Origin: Paraphoma chrysanthemicola
Lineage: Eukaryota > Ascomycota > Dothideomycetes > Pleosporales > Phaeosphaeriaceae
Length of the DNA stretch: 64,000 nucleotides
Assembly (NCBI GenBank): GCA_020744225.1
Contig: JAGMWG010000011.1
Span: 124,001-188,000 of the forward strand
Direction: 5' to 3'
Both the position numbers and the translations under genes were made by a program. The notes under the pieces are model-generated. The model did no database searches. It saw only the letters and a list, made by a program, of their open reading frames with translations, and had not been told where the DNA came from. Within the stretch, counting starts at the first letter, position 1. Every line of letters starts with the position of its first letter. This document shows positions 35,801-48,200 of the stretch, in pieces.

Positions 35801-36130
35801 AAGAGAGTAGTACTTAGGTTTTACCTTCTACTTAAAAAACTTAGACTCTAGATATAGACTAGACTATAAGTATAGATAGCGTCTTATTAACTCTTATAAA
35901 TACGCCTATACTAAGGTATAGTAGTTTATAACCTCTTCTATAAGGTAAGTATAGAACTATACTAGACCTAAATACACTAACTTTAGCTTAGTATAATTAT
36001 AGTAAAGAAAATACTTAGTAAGAAGAGCGTAGTTAGCCTTTAACTTATAGTTAGCTTCTAACTTATAGTTAAGAATATAAACGTAGTTATAAATAGTAGA
36101 GAAGGCTTAGTAATAAAGTACAGAGTAGAA
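32900..36130 (+). pseudogene. Extra ORF region of gypsy-C, possible Fe(II)/2OG dioxygenase-like segment
   Basis: One frame (that of position 34741) can be followed from about 33000 to 36100 if TAG/TAA are former Gln/Trp codons, which is unexpected for untranslated DNA. At 34738-34872 it reads TKFK-Y-I-N-LNI ... NYTIIIDSF-Y. Reverting only RIP-type transitions restores His (34750-34752), Asp (34756-34758) and a distal His (34870-34872), 40 codons apart: an HxD...H arrangement within a context resembling fungal dioxygenase-like proteins (HIDLN, an IQGSVSLD-like core, CT...GxH). Known: TET/JBP-type dioxygenases are carried by some fungal DNA transposons. Inference: this retroelement carried a captured dioxygenase-like gene. 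The rest (about 33000-34600 and 34900-36100) is charged, helical-looking and unrecognised. It could also be a separate nested element. Confidence 0.35.
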
Positions 36131-36190
36131 AGAACAGAGAAAGATAAGTTAAAGCTTAGAAACTAAGCTTAAAGTTAGAAAGGTTTATAC

Positions 36191-36454
36191 TATTATATAG
36201 AGTAACACATTTAGTTTATATTGCGTAGAGTTCTTAATTTTCTTAATGTATATAAGTAGATTACATAATTATCTAGTCTTTATAGAAGCGTTTTAATATT
36301 ACAGAGAGAGAAGAGAGAGAGATAATATAATATAGAAAAATAAGACAAGAGGTAGATACTTAATAGCTAATACAGAGAGGTCTTCTCTACCTTATTACTT
36401 ACTTCTACATACTATAAATAGTAAAATAGGTTCTAAACTACCTATTAACGACTT
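36191..36454 (+). repeat. 3' LTR of gypsy-C
   Basis: About 264 bp, the partner of 23040-23304. The following 54 bp (36455-36508) resume gypsy-B RNase H sequence. Confidence 0.8.
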
Positions 36455-36508
36455 ATTATTAGCTTAGAATAGCTTTCTATATATATTCTCTAGTGTTCTA
36501 GAGTATAT

Positions 36509-36939
36509 ACTATAAAGATTTATTACTTAAATCTTTTGTAAGCTATCTAAAATTACTACTACTATAAGAGTTTTATTTTATATACTTTAAGACTATAAAT
36601 TTTAGTATAAGTAGAATTTAGTATTAATTATAGTCTAAAATTAGACTAAAATATATACTTTGTATAAGAGATTTATATTTTATTTCTATTAGAATAAAAA
36701 GTAATAGTTTTTAGAATTAATTTAATACTATAGTATAGCTTACTAAGCTTAGAAACTAAAGTATATAGTAAAGAGAGATCTCTCTTATTTATCTGTACCT
36801 AGAACACGAAATACTATCTACTATCTACTATTTTATATACTTACTCTTATCTTCTATTACTTATTAGGTAATATACTCTTTATATTCTTTTTTAGCTAGT
36901 ATATTACTAGTTATTAGTAACCTTTACTTCTTCTTAATA
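36509..36939 (+). repeat. 5' LTR of copia element
   Basis: About 431 bp; the partner is 43588-44021. The sequence after it (GGTTATAAGCCTAGCTC) is in the place of a primer-binding site, but RIP prevents assigning the tRNA. Confidence 0.8.
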
Positions 36940-38489
36940 GGTTATAAGCCTAGCTCTATCTAAGAGAATTTTATTTACTAGATTATAATTCTAGCTTACT
37001 AAGCTAGTCTATTTAGAACAAAGAGTAATTATTTACTCTATTTTAGAGTTTTTTAACTTAAACTATACTTGTATACTACTAGTATACTAGTAACTTTTAA
37101 GCCTTTATAAGCTTTTAAGAAGATTACGTACTTCTTATTTAGCTTTACTTTTAAGTACTAGTATAAATAAAGTATAGAAGAATAAAGAAAATAGTGTTAT
37201 TTTATTTTATCTTACTAGAAGAAACTTAAGTACTCTAGTAACTTAATTTAAAATTTAATATAGTATTTTCTAAGGTATATTCTAGTATACTCTTTACTCG
37301 CTCTATACTAGGAATAGTAATACTAGAGTCTACTTAGAGATTATCTCTTATAGAGAGTACAAAAACTCATCTCTAATTAGTTTTTAAGAGTAAAGTAGCT
37401 AGTAACTTTAGTACGTAAAAAAAGGTATATTATAAGATAATATACTAGGAAAATAGCTTAGAAATCTATTACTTCTAGTATACTTATAATAAAATAAGTT
37501 CTAGTAGCTACTAGAATTTCTTAATAAAAGTACTATCTTTAAAAAAAATATTACCTACTACCTACTCTATTATTAGAGTAATTTATATTTAAAGAAGTAG
37601 ATTATAAAATTATAATCTAATTCTACTATATTTAAAACTTTTATCTAAAAGCTTCTAAATATAATAGTATTAGTTATTAAGTTCTATTACTTTAAAGTTA
37701 AAAGTAATAATACTTATAATTAATACTATTATTATAAGAAGAATAACTATTAGATTTTTTTTAACTCTATAAAATTTACTCTCTATTATTAATTAAAATA
37801 ATAGAGAGTACTATTTTGCGTTTAGTTACTTTAAGTTTCTAGTAAAAATTATAGCTCTCTAGGTCTTTTATAAGACTTATACTAAGTCTTATTTAAGAAA
37901 AGGTAATATAAGATTATTATTATCTTGTTTGCAAATTATTACAAATTAAGCTATTATTAGAAAATTATTATAAGCTAGCTATCTATGCTAAAAATACTTA
38001 GAGAATAGAGACTAGAGCACCTTTTAGTCTAGTTTTATAATTTAGTATTAAAAGTACGCTAGCTGTAACCTAAAGTAAGTTATAAGCTATTTTAGACCTA
38101 ATTTTATAGAAAACTACAAAATTATAAGAAAGCTATTATTCTAAAGTTAGCTATAATCTATTTTAGATTACTGTACTTAAAATAATAGTATAATATATAG
38201 TATATTTCTATATAAAATTACTAGATACTCTTATTATCTAGTGTATAATTTTATATTTACACGCGTAATAAGGCTTATTTTAGAACTACTTATAATAAGA
38301 ACCTTATTATCTCTTATTATAATAATAATAAGATAATAAGAGTTCTAGTAGTAAAGTAAGCCTATATTTCTATATAAAAAAGCTATATAATAAACTTTTA
38401 ATAAAGAAGTTTATTTAAAATAGCTAATTCTTTTTTAAGCTATAAAATACCTAAGCTTAAAGAATCTAGTAATTATAATATTTAGAATA

Positions 38490-41400
38490 TACGTATAAGC
38501 TAAATTTTAACAGAAAAAGACCTTAACATAGTTACTAATCTAGCTAATTTAGGTAATAATTTAGAACTTATACAATAAAATTTAAAGGCTATTACTATAG
38601 TAAAACTAGCTCTAGAAGATAGACCTTTACTATAAACGTAATATATTACTAGTGTATATATTTTAGAATAAATCTTAAAGAATTTATATATATTGCAACG
38701 CTTTAGTAGTAATTATATTCTTTCTAAAGAACTAATTAATAATACTCTAAGTAATAATAAAAATAACTTAGAATTATATATTAATAACTTTAGAAGAATA
38801 TTACATTAACTAAAATCTAAAGATATAGTACTACCTAATAAATTTATAGTAGTACTATTACTTAATAATCTAAATAAAGATTATAATAATATTGTAACTA
38901 TTATTACTTAAAATATTAGATTAGAATAATAATCTAATATTACTATAGACGATATTATAAACTAAGTATTAGATAAAAATAGATAATTAAGATCTAATAA
39001 TAAATCTAATAATAATTATACTTACGTAAACTATAAGAGTTATAATAAAAATAATAATAATAGTAATATAGAGATAGCTATACCTACTAAAGCTAAAAAG
39101 ACTAATAAGTCTAAAGCTAAGAGTATTAATAATACTACTAATAATAGTAGTTATATTAATACTAAAAATAATAAAGTTTATAATTATTATAAACTAAAAG
39201 AATACTTAGAATCTACTTATTATAAAAAATATCCTTAAAAGAGACCTAAACAAGTTAGTAATACTAAAGTAGAAACTATTTTAACTTCTACTATTAGTAA
39301 TACTAATAATAAATCTAATAATAAGCTTATTATAAATTCTATTTTAGATTCTAAGGCTACTATACATACTTACTATATTAAAGAATTATTTACTAGTATT
39401 AAACCTACTAATACTAATATTAAGTAGAGTAATACTAATAAAATAATTAAAGCTAGTAGTATAAGTAAAATAGAACTTAAATTTACTAGTATAAATAAGC
39501 TAGTTAAATTAAATAACGTTCTATATATTTCTAAATTAGGTGTTAATCTATTAAGCTTAAGCTTAATAACTAATAAGAGATTTAGCTTATCTTTAATAAA
39601 GATAAATACTATATATATCTTTCTAATAATACTATTCTTACAGAAAGTAGTTATAAAGCAGAAGTTAGTATTTTTAGTACTATTAGTACTAAATCTTCTA
39701 ATAATATATCTAATTCTAAAAAAGTATTAACTAGTATTAGTAATACTATAAAAGAAGATATAGAAGATTCTAATAATAATCTAAGTTTAGTAGACTCTAG
39801 TCTAGAAGAATAAGATATTATTATAGCAAACGCTATAGAACTAGATACTAGTTCTAATAAAGGCTCTTCTATTATTAAAAATAATAATAAAGAAGAGCTA
39901 GTACTTAATAATAACTCTATAGACTTAATATATAAAAGACTAGAATATATTAATCTTAAAACTATTAAATACTTAGTTAAAAATACTAAGAGTTATAGTT
40001 TTATAAATCTAGAGAATATTAGTTATATAAATACTAGTTTAGACGATTATATTATTTATATATAAGCTAAACTAACAAAAAATAAAAAATATAGAACCTA
40101 GTACTAAAGTAGAAGCTTATTTAGATTTTCTATATATAGATATAAAAGAACCTATTAGGCCTAAAACCTTTAGAGGTTATAAGTACTATATTACTTTTAG
40201 AGACACTAAAATAAAGTACTTAATAGTTAAGTTACTTAAGTCTTAAAAAGATCTAGTACTTATTATAAAAGTTACTATTAGTAAATTAAAATTAGAAGCT
40301 AAAGATAATAATACTTTAGATAATAATTCTAATTCTAGTTCTAGTTCTAATTATAATAAAGAATTAGAAGTAGTTAGTAACTTTAATAATAATAAAGTAA
40401 AAGCTCTACAATTAGATAATAAGTTTAAATCTAAAGAACTAGATACTTATTTACTTAATAGGAGTATTAAAAGACAATACTTATCTTCTTATACTCCTAA
40501 ATAAAACAGAGCTATAGAAATAATTAATAGAGTTTTACTTAATAAAGTTAGAGCTCTGTTAATTAATAGTAATCTACCTAAATACCTTTAGAAAGAAGCT
40601 ATTTTAACTGCTACTTATCTATATAATAGAACTATTAGGAGTTCTATAGGTTTTAAAACTTCTTATAAATTAAAATATAAAGAGTTACCTAATCTAGATA
40701 ATATTAGAATATTTAGAAGTTTAGTTTATTATAAAGAACCTAGTAATTTTATTAAAAAACTAGATTCTAGAGCTACTTCCTATTATCTAATAAGTTTTAC
40801 TAGTTCTAATATCTATAAATTATATAATCCTAGCACTAATAAGATTATTAATACTAGAGATTGTAAAATTATAGAAGGTTATTATTATACTTCTAATAAT
40901 AATAATAATATTAGAGAAATTTTTACAAAACTAGATAATAATAAAGATACTAGTAATAAGATAATAGAGATTAATTCTAAAGATAGATTAAATACTATTA
41001 TACCTAGTAGTTCTAAAGTTATTAAAAAGACTACTAGACCTACAAGATCTAGAATTATAGATAATAGTTCTAAAGATAAACTAGCTAATAATACTACTAT
41101 TACTAATAGTATATTAAGTACTATAGAATTAAATAATAGTAAAAGAGATTAGAAATTACTTTATAATAAAGCGATTCTTTATAATATCTTTAATACTATT
41201 AATAATTCTAATATAGAAGAGCCTAAAACTTATAAAGAAGCTTTAAATAAATTAGATAAAGATCTATATCTAAAAGCTATACAAATAGAAGTAGACGATT
41301 TATTAAAATCTAATACTTAGACTCTAGTACTTAATTCTAATTCTTCTATTATTAAAGAACGCTAGGTTCTTAATAAAAAGTATAATCTAGATAATACTAT

Positions 41401-42950
41401 TAAAAAATATAAAGCTAGATAAGTAGCTAAAGAATTTCTACAAAAATATAAGATTAACTATAAAGAAACTTTTACTAGTACTAGTAAACCTAGTATTATT
41501 AGATTATTATTATCTATTACTATATATTTAGACTAGAAAATATATACTTAGGATATAAAACAAGTCTCTTCTAATACAGATATAGATAGTAATAATATAT
41601 ATACGTAATTATCTATAGGCTTTAAAGAATATATTATTAAGAAAGCTTTAGAAAGTAAAAAAATTAAAGATCTTACTTTAATCAAAGAACTTAATAAAGC
41701 TATTATAAATAAAGATTATAATAATATTATTTATAAGCTTAATAAAGCTCTATATAGTTTAAAGTAAGCTAGTAGATAATAGTAATTATTTTTAACTAAA
41801 ATTCTAGTAACTCTAGGATTTACTAGCTTAAAAATAGATAATAGCGTTTTTATATATAAAGAAAAACCTATTATTTTAGCTATACATATAGATAATATAC
41901 TAGTTTTTATACAAAATATAGATTTAATTAATAATCTATATAAAGATTTATCTAAAACTTCTAAATTAGTTATTTCTAATTTAGAAGAGATAAAAGAGTT
42001 CTTAGGCATAGAAATAATAAGAGATAAAAGTAATAAATCTCTAATTATTACGTAAAGAAGCTTTATTTCTAAAATACTAGAGAAATATAATAAGCTATAA
42101 AATAAATCTAAAAACTTATCTCTACCTATAGGTATAAAGTTATCTAAAAATCTAGAATCTTTAGATAATAATACTATTATTAGCAATTATTAAAAAGAGA
42201 TAAGTAGTTTAATTTATTTAACTATATTTACTAGACTTAATCTAGTATATAGTATAAACTACTTAGCTAGATATATATCTAATTCTACTATAGAATATTA
42301 TAATTACTTAAATAATATCTTTAGCTATCTTTTAAAAATAAAAGATTTAGAATTAGATTTAACTTTAGTATCTATAGAATAATCTATAGATAATAATAAT
42401 AATAATACTAGAGATATTAGTAATTCTATAAATCTACTAGGTATTAGTAATATAGATTAGAAGAGTAATTTAGATTCTAGAAAATCTACTATAGAAAATA
42501 TCTTTATTTTAAATAATAATAAAGATAATTATTCTAATAATAGTAATATTACTATTAGCTAGATTTCTAAGCTACAAAAAATAGTAGCTATTATTAGTAC
42601 AGAGATAGAATATATATTTTTAAAAAAAGCTACTAAAGAAAGTTTATATCTACAAAATCTTATACAAGAGTTATTTTATAATAAAGCTCTTAAAGACTTT
42701 AATCTTTTTAATAATTTAAATATTATTAAAATAGATAGTTTTAGTACTATAGAACTAGCTAGAAATTCTATTTATTACACTAGAACTAAGTATGTAAATA
42801 TAACTTATTACTTTATTAAAGAGAATCTACTTAGTAATAAAATAAACCTAGTATACAAAAATACTAGTACTATACTAGTAGATAACCTAATAAAGGCTAC
42901 TAGTATACTTAAATTTAAAGACTTTATTAGTTAAATAAATATAGTTAAAA
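38490..42950 (+). pseudogene. Copia gag-pol: gag knuckle, integrase, reverse transcriptase, RNase H
   Basis: The frame is readable over long stretches. The gag zinc knuckle near 39176-39240 keeps the C-x2-C-x4-H-x4-C spacing but has Tyr for Cys and His. Integrase core with YTPxQNRAIEIINRVLL and a typical C-terminal GTRDCK-like part lies at about 40140-40880. RT starts near 41270 with an EVDDLLKSNT motif, then KARQVAKEFLQKY at 41410-41460; the catalytic box is HIDN (GAT 41891-41893, AAT 41894-41896) in place of YVDD. The GWVFLGIEI-like region (EFLGIEI) follows at 41998-42020. RNase H lies around 42540-42950. RIP changes dominate; the element is dead. Confidence 0.85.
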
Positions 42951-43105
42951 CTAGAAGATCTTAAAATCTACTTAAATAATAATAATAATAATTAAGAAGA
43001 ATAAGAAGTATTATTATAATTCTTATTATAATTCTTATTATTATTATAATTAGACTATACTATAACAGTCTATAATAAGTAGTATAATTAAATTAGTAAT
43101 AATTA

Positions 43106-43142
<37 letters not shown>
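43106..43142. repeat. (ATT)n microsatellite, about 12 units
   Basis: An uninterrupted run of ATT at the 3' side of copia pol; a shorter (AAT)n run sits at about 42977-42991. Between them lies a partly self-complementary stretch. Confidence 0.85.
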
Positions 43143-43143
<1 letters not shown>

Positions 43144-43587
43144 TAAGTTATATTATAGAATCTAAAATTTAACTTTTAGGTTCTTCTAATAAGTAGTTTA
43201 CAATAAACTATTTTTTATTATACTTAGAGTAGTTATTATAACTATCTCTAATTTACTCTTTATTATACTAGGTATTATATATCTATTTACTTTTATTATA
43301 TTAGGTATTTAAAATACCTACTAGAAAAAGTCTAGGACCTAGATTCTTTAGAGAAACTAGTTAATTATCTATATAATAAGACGTTATTATACTAGACTGT
43401 TAACGTGCTATTATAATAATTAATTATATTAATTATTAGATAGTTTTATCTAAGAATTGCTATAGTAATTATAAATAGTACACTATTATAATTATTATTA
43501 TAGTAGTCTTATAAAAGACTATTAATAAAAAAGAAAAGAGTAGAAAATTATAGTAATTTCTTTAAAATTTTATATAGCTTAAGAGAG

Positions 43588-44021
43588 TGTATAAAGATTT
43601 ACTAGTTAAATCTTTTATAAGCTATCTAAATTACTAAGTAGCTTATAAGTTTTATCTCATATTCTTTAAGATCTTGTAAATTTTTAGTATAACTAGAATT
43701 TAGTATTAATTCTAATCTAAAATTAGACTAGAAATTATAAATTGTATAAGGAATTTATTTATTATACTAATTAGAATAAAAAGTAATAGTTTTTAGAATT
43801 AATCTAATGCCGCAGTATAGCTTACTAAGCTTAGAAACTAAAGTATATAGTAAAGAGAGATCTCTCTCTTTTATCTGTACCTAGAACACGAAATACTATC
43901 TACTATCTACGCTTTTATATACTTACTCTTATCTTCTATTACCTATTAGGTAATATATTCTTTATATTCTCTTTTAGCTAGTATATTACTAGTTATTAGT
44001 AATCTTTACTTCTTCTTAATA
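43588..44021 (+). repeat. 3' LTR of copia element
   Basis: About 434 bp, the partner of 36509-36939. It abuts gypsy-A LTR sequence at 44022. Confidence 0.8.
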
Positions 44022-44345
44022 GTTATAAATTAAATACTAAGTTAGATATAATAAGCTATAGAAGCTTATTACCTATATTTATATACTTAGAGTATTCTAT
44101 AAGTTATAAAGATCTTATAGTCTATAGATATTATAGAATAGTTTAAGACTCTTAGAATAAGTTCTAGAGATTCTAAGTATATAGAATACTCTTAGTATTC
44201 TAGAATTTATAAAATACGTTATATAACACTTAGCTAGTGTAGAGCTAAGTCTTTATTAGTAGTTCTATTAGTTGCGTATTCTATATAAAATACCTTCTAT
44301 CTTTAAAACTTATACTTTACTTACTAATCTCTCTAGTTTATAATA
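44022..44345 (-). repeat. Gypsy-A LTR fragment (minus), truncated by the copia element
   Basis: Matches the distal roughly 320 bp of the gypsy-A LTR (compare 7075-7398 and 15515-15837), same orientation as A1. It ends in TATAATA, the RIP form of the TATAACA terminus, followed by P2 transposase sequence. It was a solo LTR or the edge of a third gypsy-A copy inserted in P2. Confidence 0.7.
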
Positions 44346-44349
44346 GTAT

Positions 44350-44772
44350 TTTTTAATATATTTATAAGAGATAGCTATTAAAAAGTCTTTAAAGTAGTAG
44401 AGCTAGTCTCTCTAAACGTATAAGTAGTATTAGATTACTTTAAAGTATAGCTATATACTCTACTAAAACTACTTCTTCTAAAGGTACTATAGTAGTTAAA
44501 AACTCTAAGTAATACTTATAAGTTTAGATCTTAATTAAAGCTTATATATAAGTCTTTTACTTAGTTACTTATTATAACTTAAGCTAGCTTCTCTTAGCTT
44601 ATAAAAAGTAGTAAGCTTATACTATATAAGAATATACTTTAATATACTTATATATATAAGCTTAAGAAGTAATTAGTAGTAATAATAGAGTAGAAATTAT
44701 ATAAAAAGAAAGTACTTCTAAATAGATAGTATCTTAGAGTATAGTTAGAGTATTATAAATAGTTCTAGTACT
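44350..44772 (+). pseudogene. P2 transposase, post-core fragment
   Basis: Reads, with TAG/TAA as Gln/Trp, a region typical after the pogo DDE core: LVSLN-x-QVVLDYF-x-VQL, then TLSNTYKF, and an AxLILYKNILQ helix. It is interrupted at 44772 by gypsy-A2 and resumes at 51164. Confidence 0.6.
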
Positions 44773-45283
44773 TATTATAGACTAGAGAAATTAGTAGATA
44801 AGGTGTAAGTTTTAAAGATAAAAAGTATTTTATATAGAATACGCAACTATAGAGCTACTAAATAAAGACTTAGCTCTATACTAGCTAAGCGTTACGTAAT
44901 ACGTTCTATAGATTCTAGAATACTAAGAATATTCTATATACCTAGGATTTCTAGAACTTATTCTAAGAATTCTAGACTATTCTATAATACCTATAGACTA
45001 TAGAACTTCTAGAACCTATAAAATACTTTAGATATATAGATATAAATAATAAGCTTTTACAGCTTATTATATTTAACTTAGTATTTAATCTATAACTAGT
45101 TACTATCTACACTTAACTTATAGTTCTCTCTATCTATATTAGTATAACCTTCTACTATTAATTATTATTCTCTTAATCTATCTTATAGTAACTTATCTAA
45201 GTCTCTCTAATACTCTATTTTTAAGAACTAACTATAGAATCTTAAGTATATAAAGCTTACTTCTAACTTTAAATCTCTTTATA
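44773..45283 (+). repeat. 5' LTR of gypsy-A2
   Basis: 511 bp; TG and CA termini converted to TA. Partner 50653-51163. Confidence 0.85.
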
Positions 45284-45289
45284 CTTTAA

Positions 45290-48200
45290 ATACTCTTAAG
45301 ATAAGTAATATAGAAATAGATACTCTAATCTCTATTATAGCTAGTAAAGCTACTACTAAGAAATAAATCTTTAATAACTTCTATAGAGATTAGACTATAC
45401 TTAAATTATAGATTATATAATAGAATCTTTACTTCTACTTTTATAATATAATTAATAAAGTAAGTAAAGTTACTAACGTAGTTACTACTATAAAAGAAAA
45501 GGCGCTTAATTAAGTAACTCTAAAACTTAAATAGTACTTTAATAGTAGTATATAAGATTTAGCTAATATCTAGATTATTAAAAACTATAATAAATTTAAA
45601 AAAGCTTTTAGAAAAGTATTCTCTATTACTAAAAAACTAACTATTATAAAAGGTAAAATCTAATACCTCTAATAGACGTAGTCTATAGAAGACTATACTA
45701 ACTTATTCTAATAGTATTCTAAATATATAAAATAGAATAATAAAGCTCTTATATAAATATTCTAATAAGATCTTAAGTTTAGTATCTATAAGAGACTTAT
45801 ATAAAGTATAGCTAATATTACTAGTTTAGATAACTTAATTAAAGAAGCTACTAGAATTAATAATAAGCTACTTAAACTAGAATTAGAAAATAACATCTTT
45901 ACTTTAATATACTAATAGAGTAAGTATAAGTAGTTCTATAAATCTAAGAACTATAAGCTTAAGAAATAATTCTACTCTAAAAAGATACTAGAATACTATA
46001 GATCTAGAGAAGTAGAATTAATAGATATTAACACTATTAAGTATAATAAGCTCTATAATAGTTATAAGAAACTTATATAAGATAAGAATAAGACTAGTAT
46101 AAAGAAAATAAGAACCTATTATAACTATAGTAAACTAGATTATTTAGTATAAAATTACTAAATAAAGAATAAGATTATTAAGATAATTAATATAATCTAA
46201 TATAACTAAAATAAAGAAACTAAAGTAGAATAGAACGTAATATCTAACTATAATATAAGACTAGATACTTCTATCTTAGATAGTAAGAAAGAAGCTATAA
46301 TAGAATTCTTTTATATAGATCTTAAGAACAGCTATAGCTAAGAACTAATAATTATTTATAGTTCTACACTATACTCTAGAATAAAAGTTAAGATAATATA
46401 GAATAACGCTATAACTCTAGTACTAGAATTACTACTCTACTACTAGAATATAGTAAACTAGCTTATATATACTCTACTAGAAAGCTTAATACTAAAATAT
46501 AAAAATACTACTCTAGTATAGCTAAAAGATAAATACGTAATACTTATATATATATATATAGAAAAATAATAAAATATATAAGTATAACTAGAAATATAAG
46601 TAAGATATAAAACTAAGAAAATAGTTCTTCTAACTTAATCTAGAAAGTAAAAAATTTATAGAATTTATAATAAAAATAGCTAATAGATCTAGAAAAGTTT
46701 TTTATAACTTTCTAATATTATTAGAGAAATAAAGAAAGAAGCTAAAGAAAGAAACTTTCTAAACTAGTACTATAAAGCTATAAAATAATTACTAAATTAG
46801 ATTTAAATAGCTAATAATAGTTAAGTACTACTAGTATAGTAAGATAAGAACTATAATATACCTTATAACTATATACTTCTAAAAGATAAGAGAAAAAAGA
46901 AATACTTCTAATATAGTAACTAACTTAAGTAAAGATTAGAAAAAGAAGACTAAGTAACTAAAGAATACAAAGTATATAAAGAAGCTAAGAAGATTAATAA
47001 TAACTCTAATAACGTTATTATTACTCTAAGATTATTATACTTTATAAATCTAAGAAATCTACTCTACGTTAATATAAGCTAGATAGCTTTTATATATAAC
47101 TAGTACCTATATATAAGTAAAGTCTAGTAGTAGAAGAGAAGATAATAAATAAGATTACTTTAAATAAGACGCGCTACTAGAAAAATAAAGTAGTTAGCTT
47201 AATAGATAAAATAAAAAGAGCTATATAAGTTATAAAGAAAGAAGATATTCTTTTACTAGTTCTAAAGATCTACTATAGATAGAGATATATATTTAAGAAA
47301 CTTATAGACTAGATAGTATTACTAGAATATAAGCTATAGAATTATAAAATTAATCTAGAAGAAGAAAAAGAACTACTCTTCTTACTAATATATAAGTTAT
47401 TAGAACTCTAACTAAAAGTAGTAAAAGAATATATTAATAAAAACTTAGCTAAAGAATATATCTACAAATTAGAATTACTAGTAGAATTTTCTATCTTATT
47501 TATACTAAAGAAAGATAAAAGTTTATAACTATATATTAACTATTATAAGCTAAACGCAATAACGTAAAAAAATAGATACTTACTACTAAATATTTTAGAG
47601 CTATAAGATTAACTCTTAAAAGCTAAAATCTTTACTTTACTAAACTTATATAATAAGTACTATTAAGTTAGAATTAAGAAAGAAAAAAAAATAGAAGATA
47701 GTATTCTAAATAAGATATAGCTACTATAAATACTGCGTTATACTATTTAGACTAACTAACGCTTCTATAACCTTTTAAGTACTAATTAATAATATACTAA
47801 GAAAGTACTTTAATATATTTATTATAGCTTACCTTAATAATATTCTTATATACTTAAAAAATAAGAAAGACTATAAAAAATATATTAAAATAGTACTTAA
47901 ATACTTTAATAAATATAACTTACATCTAAAACTATTAAAGTATAGTTTCTATAAGAAAGAACTAGACTTTCTAGAATATATAGTAAGTATCTATAGAGTA
48001 TAGATTAGTAAAGAAAAGATCTAAACTATTAAAGAATAAGTAGTACTAAGAAATATTAAGAATATATAGTTCTTTTTAGAATTTATAAACTTTAATAAAA
48101 TATTTATTAAGAACTACTCTTAAATTACTATACTACTTATAAGACTTATATAAAAAGAAGTAATATAGAAATAAAGTAAATTATAATAAAAAGTATTTAA

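Larger units (their letters stand above)
23040..36454 (+). mobile_element. Gypsy-C, 13.4 kb Ty3/gypsy retrotransposon with an extra downstream ORF region
   Basis: Direct LTRs of about 265 bp lie at 23040-23304 and 36191-36454. The insertion site is inside gypsy-B RNase H; the host sequence TATTATT next to both ends fits a target duplication. Order of domains on the plus strand: leader with short repeats (23544-23790), gag-like region, RT (about 27900-28700), RNase H (about 29000-29500), integrase (29690-30650), then about 5.5 kb before the 3' LTR, of which 32900-36130 is coding-like. Usual gypsy elements are 5-8 kb, so this is large. RIP-saturated. Confidence 0.75.
36509..44021 (+). mobile_element. 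Ty1/copia LTR retrotransposon, 7.5 kb
   Basis: Direct LTRs of about 432 bp (36509-36939 and 43588-44021) share an AGAGAGATCTCTCT region and a GTACCTAGAACACGAAATAC segment. Gag with a CCHC knuckle, then integrase, then RT/RNase H run on the plus strand, the copia order. The 5-bp flanks differ (TATAT and GTTAT) and belong to two different elements (gypsy-B pol left, gypsy-A LTR right), so a deletion or recombination has occurred. Confidence 0.85.

Noticed and set aside
41731..42186. 151-codon open frame on the minus strand inside the copia
   Set aside because: It is antisense to the copia RT, which is clearly readable on the plus strand. RIP turns sense codons into TAG/TAA on one strand but can leave the opposite frame open.
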